From the NCBI GenBank assembly GCA_037974965.1, contig JBBPFI010000009.1:310001-374000 (forward strand): a stretch of 64,000 nucleotides of DNA, read 5' to 3'. The translations under genes and the position numbers were made by a program. The DNA is from Dacryopinax spathularia. Taxonomy: Eukaryota; Basidiomycota; Dacrymycetes; Dacrymycetales; Dacrymycetaceae. The notes beneath the pieces were generated by a model that saw only the letters and a program-made list of their open reading frames with translations, searched no databases and was not told where the DNA came from. Each line of letters begins with the position of its first letter. Position 1 is the first letter of the stretch. This document shows, piece after piece, positions 62,279 through 64,000 of the stretch.

Positions 62279-62848
62279 ATGCAGATCACCTCCGCTCTCG
62301 TTCTTGCCATCCTTGCGCTGGGCATCGTTGGTGCCCCTCTCGCCCCAGGAAACGCCAAGTCCGGCGGAGACGCTTCAACGGGACTATCCGCTCGTGGCCA
62401 CGCCGACACCAACAGTCCAGCCCAAGACCTGCAACACACGAGGGAGCGTAGCCTTGCCGCGTCGTACGACGTGGATTCCGACTTGCAATGGCGCAGCCTC
62501 GAGTACAGGTCGTCAGACTTCGACTGCCCGGACGAAGCGTGGATATTAGCCCGCGTCGTCCCACCGCAAGACGGGGACAGCCCGGCCCCAGCCACGCCCG
62601 CCGGAGCCGGGAAAGCGTCGGGCGCGGTCGGCAGAGCTCGCGTCGGCCCGTTTGGGAAAGCGGAAGCCGGGCGGGCCAGGAAAGGCAAGGCTATGCGGAA
62701 ACTGGCAAAGTCTCTGTTTAATCAGGTTACGAACCGGGGTCGGAGCTTGGACGCGCGGGCGGTCGGGGATGAAGAATTCGAGTTGGCGCGGAGCCTGGAG
62801 GGGTTGAAGGGCGAGGTGATCGTACTTTGCTCGCTTGAACTCAACTAG
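62279..62848 (+). CDS. Small secreted protein 4 (paralogue of protein 3)
   Basis: A single exon gives 189 residues, aligning with protein 3 throughout. The signal peptide MQITSALVLAILALGIVGAP starts like protein 1 (MQITSALV) rather than protein 3 (MQLSSALL). The body follows protein 3: RTRERSL-type junction (HTRERSLAAS), WRSLEYRSSDFD, RARVGPFGKAEAG, NRGRSLDARAVGDEEFELAR and SLEGLKGEVIVLCSLELN. The KR site of protein 3 (LKRTRERS) is lost here (LQHTRERS). Together with the gene 1-type promoter this indicates a chimera. Function unknown. Confidence 0.83.
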   Translation: MQITSALVLAILALGIVGAPLAPGNAKSGGDASTGLSARGHADTNSPAQDLQHTRERSLAASYDVDSDLQWRSLEYRSSDFDCPDEAWILARVVPPQDGDSPAPATPAGAGKASGAVGRARVGPFGKAEAGRARKGKAMRKLAKSLFNQVTNRGRSLDARAVGDEEFELARSLEGLKGEVIVLCSLELN

Positions 62849-64000
62849 GGACGGTGCTCGCTTGAACTCGACTAGCGGGGCGTTATATCTGGGCAATGGA
62901 AGCCCTTGTAAGACGAGAGTCGGCAGGATGGGATAGGGGTAGCGTTGGTTCGGCTGGAGGAGCTGGGTAGATGCTGTCGCTCCCGGTAGTTCTCGTCTTC
63001 GCCGTTCTCCTCGCCCGCACCCGGCGCACGTGTTGAGATCTCCATGTAGTAGGTGCGCATCGATGTCGTTCGTCTTGAGCATGGCCCTAGGCGGCTTGGC
63101 GGCGTTGGACGATAAAACGTTTCAGATACCCAGCGTGAGCCGGCTGAACAGCAAGCAACCCATACTTCGCTCCCTGGAGAAGCTCGACCATTCCCGCTCG
63201 CGCTTGCGTTCGTCATATCGACATCCCCGCATTGCCCTATCGCACTCAGGACGGCATTCAGTGCCGTTCAGCAATGCTTAAGAGATGCGGGTGCCGGTTT
63301 CTTCTGCCGGCGGGACGGGACGGGGTGGGGTTATGATATCCTGTGGGCTCTTGGTCGATTTGGGCTTCTTGGTATGGAGAATGATCCCGGGCGGACGCTT
63401 GGCGGCGTCGACCGATGGAGACTTTGATATGCTCAGCGTGAAAGGGTTGAACGGCGAGCACAGCGTGGAAGGGTTGAACAGCGAGAAAGAATCCATACTT
63501 CGCTCACTTGAGAACCCCACCAGTCCCTCACTTTCGCTTGCGCTTTCGCTCGTTATATCGGCATCGAGCCATGGCCCTTGCGCGATTAGGACGATATCGA
63601 GCCGGTTGGGAAGATGTGGGTGTCGGTTTCTTCTGCTGGGCTGGCGAGGACGAGATAAGAAGGTGCTGTTGGCTCCTGGTCGCGTCGTATTGAGGTTCTT
63701 CATGAACGCTTGACGGCGTCGACGGATGAACACTTTGTCATGCAGAGCCTTGACAGGTCGGAGCACAGGTACGGCGTGGTACGCTCACATGCGAAGTCGA
63801 CTAAGTCCCCTTCGCGCTTGCCTTCGTGATATGATATCGGCATCGCACCATTGCCCTGTAGCGCTCAGAAGAGTCAGAAGAGTGTTGACCTGGCCGGGAG
63901 GATGATACGTTGCTCAGCTCGCGGCGGCCGTATTGATGTTCCTCGCAAGGCGCACGATCCCAAACGCACGCACGCCCGACAGCCCCGACCGTCGACGGCA
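62849..64000 (+). repeat. Array of ~300-base repeats downstream of protein 4
   Basis: Second copy of the 58144-59300 array. Unit starts are at about 63204 (CTTGCGTTCGTCATATCG), 63537 and 63816, after a first unit beginning right at the protein 4 stop. The stop region itself shows a small duplication: CGCTTGAACTC(A/G)ACTAG occurs twice, at 62831-62847 and 62858-62874. The array runs to the window edge. Confidence 0.65.

Overview
The window looks like nuclear DNA of a filamentous basidiomycete (Agaricomycetes). It is GC-rich, its genes carry short 48-110 nt GT-AG introns, and it holds families typical of mushroom-forming fungi: F-box-like proteins, fungal-type (FunK1) protein kinases, APH-type small-molecule kinases, GH28 pectinase and a secreted aspartic protease. 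I found no rRNA, tRNA, CRISPR array or retroelement.

Housekeeping genes are interspersed with expanding, decaying families. Left part: an F-box-like gene cut by the window edge (1-420), the five-RRM ribosome-biogenesis factor MRD1 (1314-3860), a tandem pair of F-box-like genes (4244-6855) and a GH28 polygalacturonase (7447-8952). From 9.7 to 24.6 kb lies an accessory region: four members of an unnamed small-protein family with an invariant His and a later invariant Cys, a secreted aspartic protease, a 2-oxoglutarate/Fe(II) oxygenase, and two APH-like kinases. The order oxygenase - His/Cys gene - APH - His/Cys gene - tandem repeats occurs twice (about 13.0-19.3 kb and 20.3-24.6 kb). In the second copy the oxygenase and one His/Cys gene are broken, and a small third remnant lies at 25.34-25.63 kb.

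The centre is conserved: the Golgi protein YIF1 (25804-27310), a single-pass membrane protein (27989-29184) and a Cla4-type PAK kinase with PH, CRIB and kinase domains (30951-34127). A Cys-rich protein and a decayed protein kinase follow.

From 37.6 to 49.1 kb is a FunK1 cluster: one full-length gene, three tandem 5'-truncated copies of a 1.32-kb unit, and two inverted relics on either side of an intact RING-H2 protein gene (46249-47964). A 420-bp terminal-inverted-repeat element with a perfect 10-bp target duplication (49081-49520) abuts the second relic.

The right end (50.2-64 kb) holds four genes for secreted, repeat-rich, probably proteolytically processed proteins, plus a fifth as a relic. 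They share a promoter module around an ACAGTTGCTGG core. The promoter of the first gene reappears, inverted, in front of the fourth, whose body belongs to the third gene's family, so the fourth looks like a promoter/coding chimera. About 300-bp repeats follow the third and fourth genes. Coordinates for spliced genes are the outer limits of the coding region; splice sites were read by eye from donor/acceptor motifs, reading frame and comparison of paralogues.
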